Source of the DNA: Isoetes taiwanensis
Lineage: Eukaryota > Streptophyta > Lycopodiopsida > Isoetales > Isoetaceae
Length of the DNA: 64,000 bases
Direction of reading: 5' to 3'
NCBI GenBank assembly: GCA_021234155.1
Contig: JAJEKV010000034.1
Coordinates: forward strand, 3,773,491-3,837,490
Part shown: positions 50,001 through 62,068 of the stretch, piece after piece
Position numbering within the stretch: position 1 is the stretch's first letter
Layout of the letters: each line of letters begins with the position of its first letter
Program-made: the position numbers and the translations under genes
Notes under the pieces: generated by a model
What the model was told of the DNA's origin: nothing
Database searches by the model: none
What the model saw: the letters and a program-made list of their open reading frames with translations, nothing else

Positions 50001-51040
50001 TGGAGCCACCTTGGCATGTTGGAGCCCACGTGGCATGTTTGAGCCACCTTGGCATGTTTTAGCCACCTTGGCATGTTGGAGCCCACATGGCATGTTTGAG
50101 CCACCTTGGCATGTTGGAGCCTATGTGGCATGTTGGAGTCTAGGTGGCACGTTTTGAGCCACCTTAGCATGTTAGAGCCTAGATGGCATATTGGAGCCTA
50201 TGTGGCATGTTCGAGCCACCTTGGCATATCAGAGCTTAGGTGGCATGTTTGAGCCCATGGCATGTTTGAGCCATCTTGGCATGTTGGAGCCTAGGTGGCA
50301 TGTTGGGGGCTAGGTGGCATATTGGAGTCTAGGTGGCGTTGGATTTTTATGTCCCATGTTAGAGCCTGGGTGGCATGTTTGAGCACCTTGGTGGCATCTT
50401 TGGATCCTTGTTTGAGCACCTTGGTGGCATGTTTGAGCACCTAGGTGGCATCTTTGGATCCTAGGTGTCATGTTTGAGCACCTTGGTGGCATGTTTGAGC
50501 ACCTAGGTGGCATCTGGATCCTAGGTGTCATGTTTTAGCACCTTGGCATGTTTGAGCCACCTTGGCATGTTGGAGCCTAGGTGGCATGTTGGAGCCCGTG
50601 GCATGTTTGAGCCACCTTGGCAAGTTGGAGCCTAGGTGGCATGTTGGAGCCCGCGTGGCATGTTTGAGCCACCTTGACATGTTGGAGCCTAGGTGGCATG
50701 TTGGAGCCCATGTGGCATGTTTGAGCCACCTTGGCATGTTAGAGTCTAGGTGGATTGTTAGAGCCTAGGTAGCATATTAGAGTCATGGTGGCATGTTGGA
50801 TGGGTGGCATGTTGGAGCCTAGGTGGCATGTTTGAGCCACCTTGGCATGTTTGAACCCTAGGTGGCATGTTGTGAGCCACCTTGGCATGTTGGAGCCTAG
50901 ATGGCATGGTGGAGCCCACGTGGCATGTTTTGCACCAACTTGGCATGTTGGAGCCACCTTGGTACATGTTTAAGCCACCTTGGCATTTTTGAGCCATCTT
51001 GGTGGCATGTTTGAGCCTATGTGGCATGTTTGAGCCAAGT
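49780..51040. repeat. 19-bp minisatellite, right arm (inverted)
   Basis: Reverse-complement counterpart of 47,161-48,310, with units such as GAGCCTAGGTGGCATGTTG. Around 50,340-50,540 there is a variant subarray with GGATCC and 'CACCTTGGTGGCAT'. Confidence 0.95.
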
Positions 51041-51055
51041 GGACAAAAAATTTGG

Positions 51056-51394
51056 CCATTCCACATCCCTATGCCAGAAAAAGGTATGTACACTTAAATG
51101 ATGATATCTTGAGTGTTTTTTAACATTTATGGCTGATATTTGAAATGGCTATTAGGGAAAACATGTACAAAACATGTGGAAAGAATTTTGGCTTGATTTA
51201 GAACTAAGGTGATGGAAAGAAATTTGATATATTTTTCTCTCAATGAACTATAAGAAAGAACCAACAAACAATTTTTTGAATCCTGATTTCTATAAGGTTT
51301 TTGTTGTGTGGTTTCAACTCCTACAAGTCTGAATGGAACCTGAGATTATGTGCATATCCTCAAAAAATGGATTCGAGGCATAAAAGAGCAAAAT
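51056..51394. other. No recognisable gene
   Basis: AT-rich flank between the foldback-like element and the CT microsatellite. Confidence 0.5.
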
Positions 51395-51595
<201 letters not shown>

Positions 51596-51629
51596 GAAAC
51601 ATCACCACCTCAAAGAAAAACCACGATCT

Positions 51630-51666
51630 GATAGACTTGTTGGTCCCCATGGATGTTAAAAACTTA
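51630..51666 (+). mobile_element. LINE 3' terminus on the plus strand (copy F)
   Basis: TTGGTCCCCATGGATGTTAAAAA resembles the terminal block of the LINE copies but in plus orientation. Only about 36 bases align. Confidence 0.35.
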
Positions 51667-51669
51667 AAT

Positions 51670-51973
51670 TTAGTGGACCAAAGCGGGTGAGCATCTGTTT
51701 CCTTGTCCACTTAAACAACTTAGTACACCCCACCACGTGAGAACCAAATAAAAAACATGAGCTTGCTTGTCCTTCCAGTGAGGCTTTTCCTTCCAAAGTT
51801 GGGGACCCATCGCCATGGTTAAAGCAAGGTTGTGCAAACGTGTATCACCTATAGCGACCACCTTCTGGAAGTAAACGATATGGCGCAACCCATTGAAGGG
51901 GTAGAAAACACGTCTCACGAGTAGGATCTGGTATGGAACTGTGGACTTTACCCCAAAGGCTCGTGCCAAGAAG
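51670..51973 (-). mobile_element. LINE ORF2 internal fragment (copy E)
   Basis: The minus frame reads YPFNGLRHIVYFQKVVAIGD then TRLHNLALTMAMG and W..KPHW. The 'R-L-Y---V--MGD-RLP--A' pattern occurs just upstream of the C-terminal zinc ribbon in many LINE proteins. It abuts the 3' end of copy D. Confidence 0.4.
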
Positions 51974-52520
51974 GCTTAACGTCCGCGGAGGCCAAACCGG
52001 CCTATGAGATGGTACATGCACTATACAAAGCAGATAAAAACACCACAGAAAATACAAATGCTACTATACAATGTGTCCCTACTATTGGGATGAAAAAACC
52101 ACATGGGAGGAAAAACCCTGCTAGTAGGGTCTCAGATCCCCTGTCCCGTAATGGATACTCTGATGGCGGACACTTGCAAAATGTAGGACGTGAGCCGTGC
52201 AACCATCGGCGATGCCAACAAGTGATGCAGCGGTATCTTAGAGCATCTAAGATCAGCATAATGTGCCTTCGAATGTATGTATATGCGGATAGTCTGCGCA
52301 AAGCATGATGCTCATCCTCTCTTGTTTGCATGTGGAAACAGCATATTCTACGCCCTCCATCGTACTCTAGCAACCTTGTTTCAATTCTAAGATGGTGGGA
52401 CCCCATCCTCACGGGGCGATAGCTCTCTGTTTCTTCATCATTAGGCGGTTGGGGTCTCAAAATGGCCTCATAAGAGCCATTCCACGTCAAATTTGTTATT
52501 CTTCTCCCCAATGCCATGTA
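51974..52520 (-). mobile_element. LINE 3' fragment (copy D) without tail
   Basis: The 3' end is GGCCTCCGCGGACGTTAAG on the minus strand. Upstream, one open frame of 171 codons keeps MGSHHLRIETRLLEYDGGRR, CCFHMQTREDEHHAL and YTYIRRHI, the LINE C-terminal module, although two of the ribbon cysteines are altered. The terminus closely parallels copy B (both have CAATGTGTC-CTAC and GGGATGAAAAAACC on the plus strand). There is no microsatellite; the 3' end abuts copy E. Confidence 0.65.
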
Positions 52521-53300
52521 GATTACCTACCCTTCATAATTATAGATTCTCACATATTTCGAGATTAGCATTTATTCACATGTTAGAAACAAATAAAAAT
52601 ATTTATGGCATTAAACTATCAGCGACTCGACTGACTAATAACGATGGCTTATTGACATTCACGAGGCAAAAGGAATTTGTATATATAAAAATGGATGGTT
52701 GATGTTGAAAGGAGGGCCGCCGATGATATCCATTCCTCATTGAGAATGAAACAAGCTTGAGATGCTCTATCTGACTTGTTCCCATATATATAGCTTAATA
52801 CATCTCAAAGAACAAGATGCAAAGAGGTTTGTGGAAGCCCCTAACAAAATCATTTAAGCTCATATAGATGCACTCGGTACATGCATATACTATGGGTGCA
52901 TCGCCCTATGCACCTCTAGAGCTTATGCACTTGGTTTTGTTAGAAATGGGACAATTATGAAGTGGACAAGGCATGGAGAAATCCGTAAGCATCCAAGGTA
53001 GCTTTTTTCATAGAAGCAGAAAGGGGTGGAGGAAACAAAGTCACCATCCCTCTTAGATATCACTGACGAGAATCTGGATATGATTAATAGCTATGCCAAA
53101 ATAACTTATTGTGTTGAAGAGGAGGAGATCACTAGAATAGCATCGATCAAAGAAGTACCCCTTTAAGGAAGGGAAAATGTCCGTGAAGATGCTAATAATA
53201 GCATCGATCGAGCCATCGGATCGCCATTACGGGAAGGAACGAGCTACTAAATAAGGCTATTTCCTCTTCGGACCGGTTATCGGCGTCTTCTCACAGCAGC
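52521..53300. other. No recognisable gene
   Basis: Mixed AT-rich sequence. No domain, no repeat. Confidence 0.4.
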
Positions 53301-56300
53301 TCTTCTTCTATTCTCGTTGCTTCCCTCTTGTCCATTGCTTCCCTCCCTAGCTTTTCACGCTTTACAACCGATTCCCTCTAGCAATCGGCACCCTCATCAT
53401 CCCTAATCGTTCTTAGCTGTTATGCTTCTTCCTTGCCATCACCACCGGTTTTTTGCGGTTTTGCGGGATTCTTGCTCCCCTTTGGGCTTGGGCCTTTTCT
53501 TTGCATGCGTGGATATTGGCGGCATTGCAGCAACCTCTTCCACGATTTCGATTCTTACTGCGGTTAACCTTCAAATTGGAACTATCTTGATTCATTCGAT
53601 TTACGTTTTGTATGTTTGTGGGTTTTGTTTGCTAACGATTTTTCAGCTTCAATCCGACTTCGAGGTGGAGCATGGGCTTTGAGGGTGGTCAGGGGCATCC
53701 ATTTTTTTTGCCCGTCATCTTTGTTTAGGTCCTCTATTGGAGGGCTTTGTCTTTATGCAGGGATTTGGCCATGGCAAGATCCTTCGGGCTTTTCCAGTTC
53801 TTTTCTTTTTCTCCTCCTCCCAATGATCTCGGCGAGTTTTCTTTACAGATTTGTTGCTACCACAACTGTGCTTTCACTTCTCTTGTTTTTTTTCTTTGCC
53901 ACAAGAGCTGGCGGCATCGGATCTGTTTGCTCGCATCCAATTACAGTAAATCCGCCGACAATTTGCTATTTTCCTTTTTCACTTTGCCCACTGGGCTATC
54001 TGCCAGAATCGGGATGCATGTCATCGGCTCTTCATCAACAGTCCGATAGTTCCTTACAGGTTTGCAACTTGATTGTCACTGGACAGCAGATCAGCCAATC
54101 TCCTTCTCTTTGTTCTCTCAGTGCTTCTCGGGCTTTTTGCGGGGGGCCTTTTTTCGCCAGACGAAGGAGCGGCGGATTACGTGTTCCGGCATGCGGTCGT
54201 TGCGACCGGGGGCTCTGGGCGCCCGATCCGCCCTGCAACCTTCGGCTGGTTGAATCCAGCATTCTTGCTCTCATCCCTTTCTGAGCCTGCCTCATCGAAG
54301 CTGCTTCCGGTGAACGAAACCCTCTTCTATAGTTCTTCATGTCCCTTTCTGCTTCTAACATAACCTTTTCTGCTTCTAACATAGAAGGACGAAACCCTCT
54401 TCTCTAGTTCTCCATGTCCCTTTCTGCTTCTAACATGACCTTTTCTACTTCTAACATAAAAGGTCTTGCCTTCGTTGTGAGCTCCCCCTTTACCATGGTA
54501 GGCTCTAAGAACATTTTCTCCATAGGTTCCTAATTATCTTATGCCCCCTTATTTGAATGATCATGGCCTTTTCATAACCTTTGATATTTTATAATGGTTA
54601 TATAGGTTCTCTTATGCCCCTTTTACATATACACTTCGGCCAAGCATCAAGAATAGCATTTACAATCCTTAACACATCCGGCAATACTGCATCTCGAAAG
54701 TTAGTGATTTGCTCTTGAGGGACACCACGGTCTTCGTGGATTATAATTCCTGAAGAGTTGTTGGATTCGGCTGCTCCACCCCCACCTATTCATACTTCGT
54801 TTCTCTATTTATTGTGCTACCTCCTATCCTACTCATTTATTCTTGCATCATTTGCTAATAGTGGTTCATGTTTTGATACGTAAATGACTGCCCTCTGCTC
54901 CTGTTTTCCTTAATAATTCTAATTTGGGTAGCTCTCACCGGCATCTAGTCGTTTTGAATTGCATTTCGGAACCGTATAATTCCCACCTCATTTTTTGGAT
55001 TTGATGGCCACTTGATATTTTTTGGGGACTTTGTGGCCTCATTTATTGTCGGACATTCCTCGTTTCTCACCCATTGTTTGTAAATTTATCATACCATGCC
55101 ATTTTTTTGAACATCGTTTTCGCGATTTTGGTCATAGAGATTTTGTTGTTAGGATGGGTGTTTCAATTTCCGAGGTTTGTATTTGTATGATTTTGTCAGC
55201 ACACATCTTTAATTTGAGGCTCATCTTGTTTAATGATTGCAAAATCTTGTTCTAAGCTTGTTTGAATATCTTCGACGGTGGGCTATGCTCTTGCAATAGG
55301 GCTTGGGCACTATTTCATTGTTTCTGCTAAGTCCCATGTTACATATGCAACTATATACCATTTCCTTGGGCAACAATTTATTCTAGACCATTGTTTAAGG
55401 GGATTAGGTGCCCCTTTTTCCTTATTCCATTTGTCTCGGAACCAGAACACTTTCTATGCGGGGATTTTTTATGTTCTTAGGGAACCTCGGAGGTGCGCAT
55501 AAGGTAATTTATTGTTTGTTGATTTCATTTGGGACCTGGACTTTTTTAGCTCCTTTTTGTTAAAGTCATTTGTGATGCATTTGATAGCCGTTACAATATG
55601 TTGTGGGTTCGTTATGTCATTTGGGTGATTTCTCCTTAATGTTCTTAAAGTGAGTTCACGATGTTTGATGCTATTGACATGGGTTGTATGTTGCAACTTT
55701 GAGCTATATCTTTGTGGACATGTATGGTGTACCTTATGGACATTGAGTTGAGTATCAGGGGGGAGCATCTCTTCTTTTTCCTTTGATGAGCTTCATCCAA
55801 TATTTCTTCATTCTTTGCTCGCCGAGTTCTTTGTTTCCTATATTCTGGGTCTCATATTGCTTCTCTTCGGTTTTATTTTGCTTTTTCACATGTTGCATTG
55901 CATACTTCTTTTACGGATTTTCTATTGGTTGCCGGTCCTTGGCTCTATCTCCAATTAGTTTCTACACCACTTTTCCATATATGCATGTATTGGGTTGTCA
56001 TTTTTTGCATTGAGATTTGCCAGTGGATTTGTCTAGTATCCGTTTACATTTTGGTGCGAGTTCTTGTTCTGTTTTGCTATCCTTTTGTTGGACATTTTGC
56101 TTCATACTTGGTCTTAAAGCATTTTCTTTGTTGTCCTGGTACTCCTGACCTCTTGATATGTTATGTTATGGATTGTCATCTCTAGATATGCCCATTTATT
56201 TGTCCATAGTAAGTTTTTTAATGTTTCTCACGAGTTGCCTTATTTTGTATCTAGATGTGGCATGCTATAATTTTCCACATGACAATATGTAGTTGTTGTG

Positions 56301-57060
56301 TTCCCATTACCCATTTCCTCACTTGGTTATTGGACTCACCTCATTACTCCTACCCGACCCTTGGCGCTCTCAACCTCTATCTCCTCGATATCCTTGGCCG
56401 TAACTTTTACCTTTGACTTGGTTTTCACATTTTGACTCCTCCCTTCAAACATCACCATCTTAACATTCTCTCGACTTGGGTCTCTTTTACCTATATCCGC
56501 GATGTCTTTCGGCTAGGAGCAGCACACGCGATCCTGCATGATGTGCTCGTGCCCCGTGGTTGCTTGATTTCCCTTCTGTCCCCTTGTCTAGTGCTTGCCT
56601 CTTGCCATTAGACTGCTGGACTTCAGACATTGGTATACTTTGTTTTTATTCTCTGGTCTAGGGCACATTTTTTAGTCGGTATTTATGCATTTGACATCTT
56701 GCAAATGGAATTAGAGGTTACGTTGGAATTGTTTCTTCTTGTGAAAATTGCATTTAGAACATTGTTGCATCTTTAGTTTTGAGTGGGCTATATTTTATAT
56801 GTTTATATATTTCTTATGAGTTGCAGAATATTTGGATATTTATCACACTCTTGAATCATCCTTTCCATATGTCTTTGCCCTTTTGTTTTTGAGTTTACAT
56901 ATTCTCAAGAGGTTGATTCTTTATCATTATGTTCTCATTGCATACTATGGTACATTATATTTTCTTTGTGACTTGTCTCTTTGCATTTTTAAGCATAATT
57001 TCATTAATTGTGGACTTTGGCTGAGTCCATATGACTCCCAAATGTACCCGATTTTTTAGA
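53301..57060. other. Pyrimidine-rich block with a 76-bp tandem duplication
   Basis: Strong T/C bias on the plus strand. The hydrophobic plus frames (for example 53,616-54,284) have no recognised domain. The minus frame at 54,382-54,035 is Arg/Glu-rich (LEAEKVMLEAERDMKNYRRG) and overlaps a duplication at about 54,313-54,387 and 54,388-54,463, both with TTTCTGCTTCTAACAT. It could be a decayed minus-strand retroelement body; I cannot identify RT, integrase or LTRs. Confidence 0.3.
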
Positions 57061-57982
57061 AAATAAGGGTTTTATTTAGTAGAATGATGCAAATTTTGAA
57101 ATGTGTGCGGTGTAGGTGGGATGGGATGGCCTTTGTATCTATAAAGCCCAAAAGTGCCAACCGAAGTTTGTGTCTCCCTTAAAGCGTAGGCGTGGTCTCC
57201 ATACAAAGGTACCGGCATTCGCAAATCGCATAGTGTAGATTCATATTCGTGCCCGGTCCGAATGGTCCAACCAGCGCAGACTATGGATTCACAATGAGCT
57301 TAAATCACGATTGCCATATCGCCGAGCCAATATTAGCTCATGCGAATCGGCTTCGGGTTGAGGTGCGAACGAGATAAACCAAAATGGCACGTAAGAAATG
57401 AGAAGCCAACTTCGGGAAGCTCATTAAATCGTGGAGAGTTGATGAAGGATGGCGATGAGCGGATAACCTTAGCGAGGGGTAGAGCTGGAAGGCCGGTGAT
57501 TTCCTTTGAAACGCCATATTCTGGTGGCGTAAGCTCAAGAGGTTGCTGAAAATGGAGGATGTTTGGTCGCACAACACTTTCCTGGTTCGTTGTTTAAGAA
57601 GCTTTACAAGAAGGAAAAGAGGCGGCGATGTGGCTTTGGTAACGAAACTCATCCTCGGCCTCCCTATCCGATGGCGTAATTGGATGACCGGGTCGGATCT
57701 CAGACTTAGACAAGACATATCAGAGTTCCAACTGGGGGATCTAATTGCGGTGGAACTGGATATTGACTGAAACGTCCATGTTTAATATTATCTATTATTA
57801 TCTATTGTCTTTCTGTTCAACCAATGCTTTCGACGCATGTTGTTTAGTTGATATTATTATCTACGTAATCCATCCATGTACTCCATTCCTATGTGAATAG
57901 AATGTTTTTGTCTACATTGAGAACATCCCAATGACGTGCAATTTCTGAATAGTAATATCTTATTTCATGGAGGCCTCCTGAG
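57061..57982. other. No recognised gene
   Basis: A coding-like plus-strand stretch ends in a stop near 57,770 (FQLGDLIAVELDID), but its frame is interrupted at several points upstream and no family is recognised. Confidence 0.25.
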
Positions 57983-58157
57983 GAAATTGGGCGCCCGCCC
58001 ACTTTCCTTCCAGAGGAAATTGGGCGCCCGCCCATTTTCTTTCGGGAATAGTCTCCTCCAGAAACTGGGCGGCCGCCGACTTTGCCCTTCAGATGGCCTG
58101 AAGGTAGTTTCATGAAGGCTTCCACTTTCAGGAAAATTGGGCGCCCGCCCACTTTCC
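57983..58157. repeat. Cluster of four GC-centred palindromic motifs
   Basis: Copies at 57,983-58,007, 58,017-58,039, 58,061-58,086 and 58,133-58,157 have the form AAATTGGGCG, two or so central bases, CCGCCCA-TTT. Spacing is irregular, so this is not a simple tandem array. Related copies occur up to 63.94 kb. Confidence 0.85.
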
Positions 58158-58268
58158 TTCTTGCAGGCAAAAGGAAAACGAGAAAACGTAGATCAGAACC
58201 GAAGATAACAACTGAAACATAACAACAGAATCATGCACAACACAGTTACATCATCATATCATATAAAG

Positions 58269-59640
58269 TTATGAAATACATGAGTCATAGATTGTAATTA
58301 TTGGTGATTCTATTAATCTCAAAAGCCTCGCGCTCCGGAACCCACACAATATGGATAGTAACATGATACTCACGGGGATTCTTTCTTTCGACCCAAGAGC
58401 TATACCATACTGACCGAGGGATCGAGAGATCCCCTTTTCAACTTCATGAGCATAAAGATCGTCATAGGTCATAAGGCAAGTAAGGGTGTCAACATGGGGC
58501 TGTGAAGATGGCGAGACATGGCAAATGAATGTCTTTGTCTTGCCGTCGAATGCAGCTATATTTATAGCCAAGGAATTATTGATGACTACTGTAGCAGCAT
58601 TATTGGTTGTATATACGGTGTACATCCAATAATCTTTGCGTATAATACCTTCAATAATGATTGTGGGTATAAATATATCTCAAACCAATTTTGACCATCA
58701 CGAAAACTTCAAGCGGTCGGCGAGAGATACCCATGGAAGATCTGGATGACCACGGTCGCTCTAAATCCTCGCCATTATCCCGATCCCTTCGACGTTATCA
58801 TCCATCCGATATGGAATAGAGAGCATCAAATGTACATGATAGAGAAGATTTGGGGTGCACGGTGAAAATGACTTCGAAGAGTCCCCTAAATGAACGCTTG
58901 TCATCTTGTTGTAATCGATCGTAATCATCTATGAGATAAAGTATTAGTACAACTTGTCTTCTATATGTGCAACTTGTCCAACATGTCCCGTGAAAATTGG
59001 GCTTACCGCCCACTTTGCCCTGAATGCTCATATCGAATGATGCGCGAAATTGCGGCCGCCCAATTTTGGCTGATAATATCTGAGTGTACCTTATACGGTT
59101 ACTGTTAGCTAGTATGTACGCCAATAATTGACATCAATAATTTCTCACGACTATAAAAGCGGCTCCAGCATTCATCTCTCATGGCTTCCTTGCGGATCGT
59201 CCGGAGAACATCCGATCCTTCAAGTGCTACTTGAGTTACAACGATATTTGCGGTGCTATATGGTAGTGTTAGTCTTGATCCATGGCTCCGGTCCAGCGGA
59301 TGGACACGTGAGTAATTGCGGGAAGCTCACTTTCGTGTTGTGGTCCACCAGTATTGGCTTCACGATCCGGCCAGATCTTTGAGTTTGAATGGCATCGCCT
59401 TGGCGGCGTTGACGGACGAGTGACTCTTTGTACACTTTCGGATATGTTAATGTACGACAAGGATATAATAATGTTGTAAGGATGTAATAAGCATAGTCAA
59501 TATTATATAATGTAACGTACCTGAGTAATTCCTGAGGGTCTGCTCTTTGATCTCCACTGTTTCTGCAGCTCCACTTCACTTCATGTTTGATGGCGCTTAC
59601 TCTGCCAGTAAATTGGGCGCCCGCCCAATTTACTGCGGAG
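58269..59640 (-). pseudogene. Unidentified multi-exon coding remains
   Basis: Exon-like blocks on the minus strand have good splice signals. One exon is 59,601-59,521 (acceptor GGCAG, donor GTACGT), encoding SAIKHEVKWSCRNSGDQRAD. It joins in phase to an exon starting at 59,434 (acceptor CCGAAAG), encoding VTRPSTPPRRCHSNSKIWPD and ending in a stop near 59,269. Further blocks occur at 58,935-58,798 (YDRLQQDDKRSFRGLFEVIF) and 58,625-58,269 (NNSLAINIAAFDGKTKTFIC). I recognise no family. It may be a separate gene of the same element as the methyltransferase-like gene upstream. Confidence 0.35.
59606..59635. repeat. Perfect 14-bp-arm palindrome
   Basis: Left arm CAGTAAATTGGGCG (59,606-59,619), spacer CC, right arm CGCCCAATTTACTG (59,622-59,635). 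It lies immediately upstream of the 59,601 exon acceptor, so it is within the predicted intron. Confidence 0.95.
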
Positions 59641-60750
59641 GATAGCGAAGTCAAATAAATTTAATAAAAGGCTATAGTTTGTAAGGGTTAACCAAATTAA
59701 ATTTGGCCCAATTTGGTTAGCAAAATAAACTAGAGAAATTTAAGACAAGGAAATGAGTGCAACGTTATCATTTCTGAAAAAGAAGTATGAACAATTGTTA
59801 TTAACATATTTCACGTATTTTCAAATCATAAGTCGCTCATTCGTCTGGAGGCACATCTTCCGAATGATCCCTCTTTGGGTTCTCCATCTTTGGGGCTGAG
59901 GTTGTTGTCTTTGCCTCTTTGATCAATTCCATTCTTTGCATAAAATCTTCGGGCCCCAGTTCCTCATTCTCATCATGTGCACCTTGATTGTCTTCTGTGT
60001 TCGCCACCTCTTCCTCTACATCTTGACTGCTCATCGTGTTGGGGACCACATCCTCTCCATCCTGATTGTCCCCTTCCTGTGTTTCCATGACAACGACAGC
60101 AGTCGGGGCTCCCTAGCAACCTCTTCCTCGAACTTTGAGGTCGCCTCAATCATGTCCCGAGTATTCACCAGTCCCGTCCTCGCCAAAGTCGTTGATGTTT
60201 GTTTTTCTTCTCCTAAATAGTTCCAAATCCACGAGAGCCTAGGGCACGCCCTTTTGAGCTCTACTTGAATCGCGCTCTTGTCTGTCTCGGAATTGATTGC
60301 ACTTCGTTTATGGTTGTAGGCGAGAACGGACAAGGTGTGTCTCGGGGCGTGAAGGCTGAGGGCGAGGAGCATTTTTGGAAGTAGAGGCCTTCTTTTTCCC
60401 TCTTTTATCTTACCACGTAGTGCCCGAGCTCTTGATTTTTTCTCGTCTAACATGACATCGAGTTGCTCGAATATCCAGTACAAGCTTAATTTCCAGCTTC
60501 GTGCGTTTCAAAGACAATGTTTTATAGCCCTCGCTGCTTTGCCGCTTCGGCTAAAAACCACCACCGGAAAAAGAAGTCGAAACGATTACAACCTTCCAAA
60601 TCAACCGTACTAGATAGGTGCACGTCCTAATTTCCAACCGATTTTGCACCAAGTTACTCCTCCCCATTGCCGCACCCTTGTCGCACCAAGGTCGATCTGA
60701 CCAATAAAAGTTTAACGGAAAACAAATGTTAGAAACATTGATAGTCAACA

Positions 60751-60774
60751 AGCAAATTGGGCTGGCTTCAATTT
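60751..60774. repeat. AAATTGGGC motif inside an intron
   Basis: AGCAAATTGGGCTGGCTTCA followed by ATTT. It lies within the 89-bp predicted intron 60,697-60,785. Confidence 0.7.
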
Positions 60775-61947
60775 AAAATGCATACCGCTGCACACTTTCG
60801 TGATCGTGCAAATTCTTTTCGATGTCCCGCTTTTTCGTAAATGCTTGGGAAACTTAGCATATTGCTTTGGATGGTCGGAATTGGCGAAGCAAATATTTAT
60901 TTCACATCGATGGCGTGGCCATTTCGTCTCGGCAACATACATTAGCGGGGACAAGACATTGCAACTCTCGAACTCTAGAGGTAGTCGCAGCTCGGCCGGG
61001 GCCCTCGGTAGGAACCAACCCAAACACGGCTGCCACCGTCTATTGTCTTCATGGCGGATAGGCACTCATTGAGGCGGTCTGGGGTAATAAATATAGCTAC
61101 CCAGTAAAGCTGCTGGTCCGTCATCGTGCTTAGCTGGTCAAGGAATTTTTCATAATCTTCCTTTGGCCATTTCTTCGTATATCTGAAGTCGCATCCAATG
61201 AAGCGGGCCGAAGTGTTTACCACGTCCACGCACAAACCTCGCGGACTAACGTGGAAACACTTGAAAGGTTTGCCACCCTCCTCAACTGGCCCTAGAAGAT
61301 ATTCGTCTACTTTGCTGTAGAGGGACTCCGGAAAGCTTTCCTTCTCCATCTCTTTGCGTCCTTCTGCCCATCCACTGATGCTACTTGCGAACATAAGCAT
61401 CAGATTCTCCGTGAATATGGGGTGAGCTTGCCTCAAGGCAGCCATGTCTTGAAAAGGAAGTTTCTTCACTTCCTTCATGTATCTGACAAGGGCCCGCTCC
61501 ATTGTTCCAATCTTCTTCGACTCTCGGCTCGACTTTCATAGTCGTCTCGGTATAATCCTTGCTTCCCTTCGGGAATGTGGTGCCATCCTTGATCTCCTTC
61601 AAAGCAAGCCTTTGCGGATCTAGAGGATGCATGGACTTTAATGGGCGGCGGAATTATTGGTGAAAAGTCTAAGCCTATCCTTCACCTCAATTTTTTCTCC
61701 TTCTCGTCCTTCAACCCGGTCTTCGTGAGAATAACCGGGCAACCGGTGCACATATTCCACGACTTCGTCATCAAGATATACAAAGTAGTCGTAGTCACGC
61801 ATAGTTGACTTCTTAATGGATTTTGCGGCTTCTGACTTTCCAATCACGCATGACAAAGAAGGCACGGATAAAGGCGATACACATCATCTTAATTTGCTTG
61901 CACTAGGCGGCGCAAATTGAAATTTAATTTGGATCATCAAACACTTT

Positions 61948-62068
61948 CGAATATGGCGGCGCCAATTTCCCTGAGCGTTTCAATTGGGCGGCCCTATTTG
62001 CAGCCGTTCAGGAAATTGGGCCCCCCTTGAAAAGAGCCAGCCGGCTGAAATTGGGCGCTTAATTTCGA
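61948..62068. repeat. Second cluster of the palindromic motif
   Basis: Four related copies (61,948-61,972, 61,977-62,003, 62,010-62,030 and 62,045-62,068) keep AAATTGGGC or GGCGCCAATTT cores with varied right halves. They lie between the predicted donor at 62,113 and the next coding block at about 61,865. Confidence 0.75.

Larger units (their letters stand above)
47132..51055. mobile_element. Foldback-like element: 3.9-kb inverted repeat with minisatellite arms
   Basis: The inner arms 48,541-49,139 and 49,199-49,795 are reverse complements over about 600 bp, for example CCTCTGGAAGGTCTTAAAGG on one arm and its complement on the other. The outer arms are 19-bp minisatellites in opposite orientation (47,161-48,310 and about 49,780-51,040). 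The symmetry extends to CCAAATTTT at the far left and AAAATTTGG at the far right. A spacer of about 59 bp contains a copy of a segment also found at 48,826-48,864. Long terminal inverted repeats built from short tandem repeats characterise Foldback (FB) transposons, which is my inference. No transposase and no target duplication were found. Confidence 0.6.

Noticed and set aside
47065-50957. Numerous His/Trp/Cys-rich frames in the 47-51 kb region
   Set aside because: They follow the 19-bp minisatellite. Three units make 57 bp, so frames stay open by periodicity alone.
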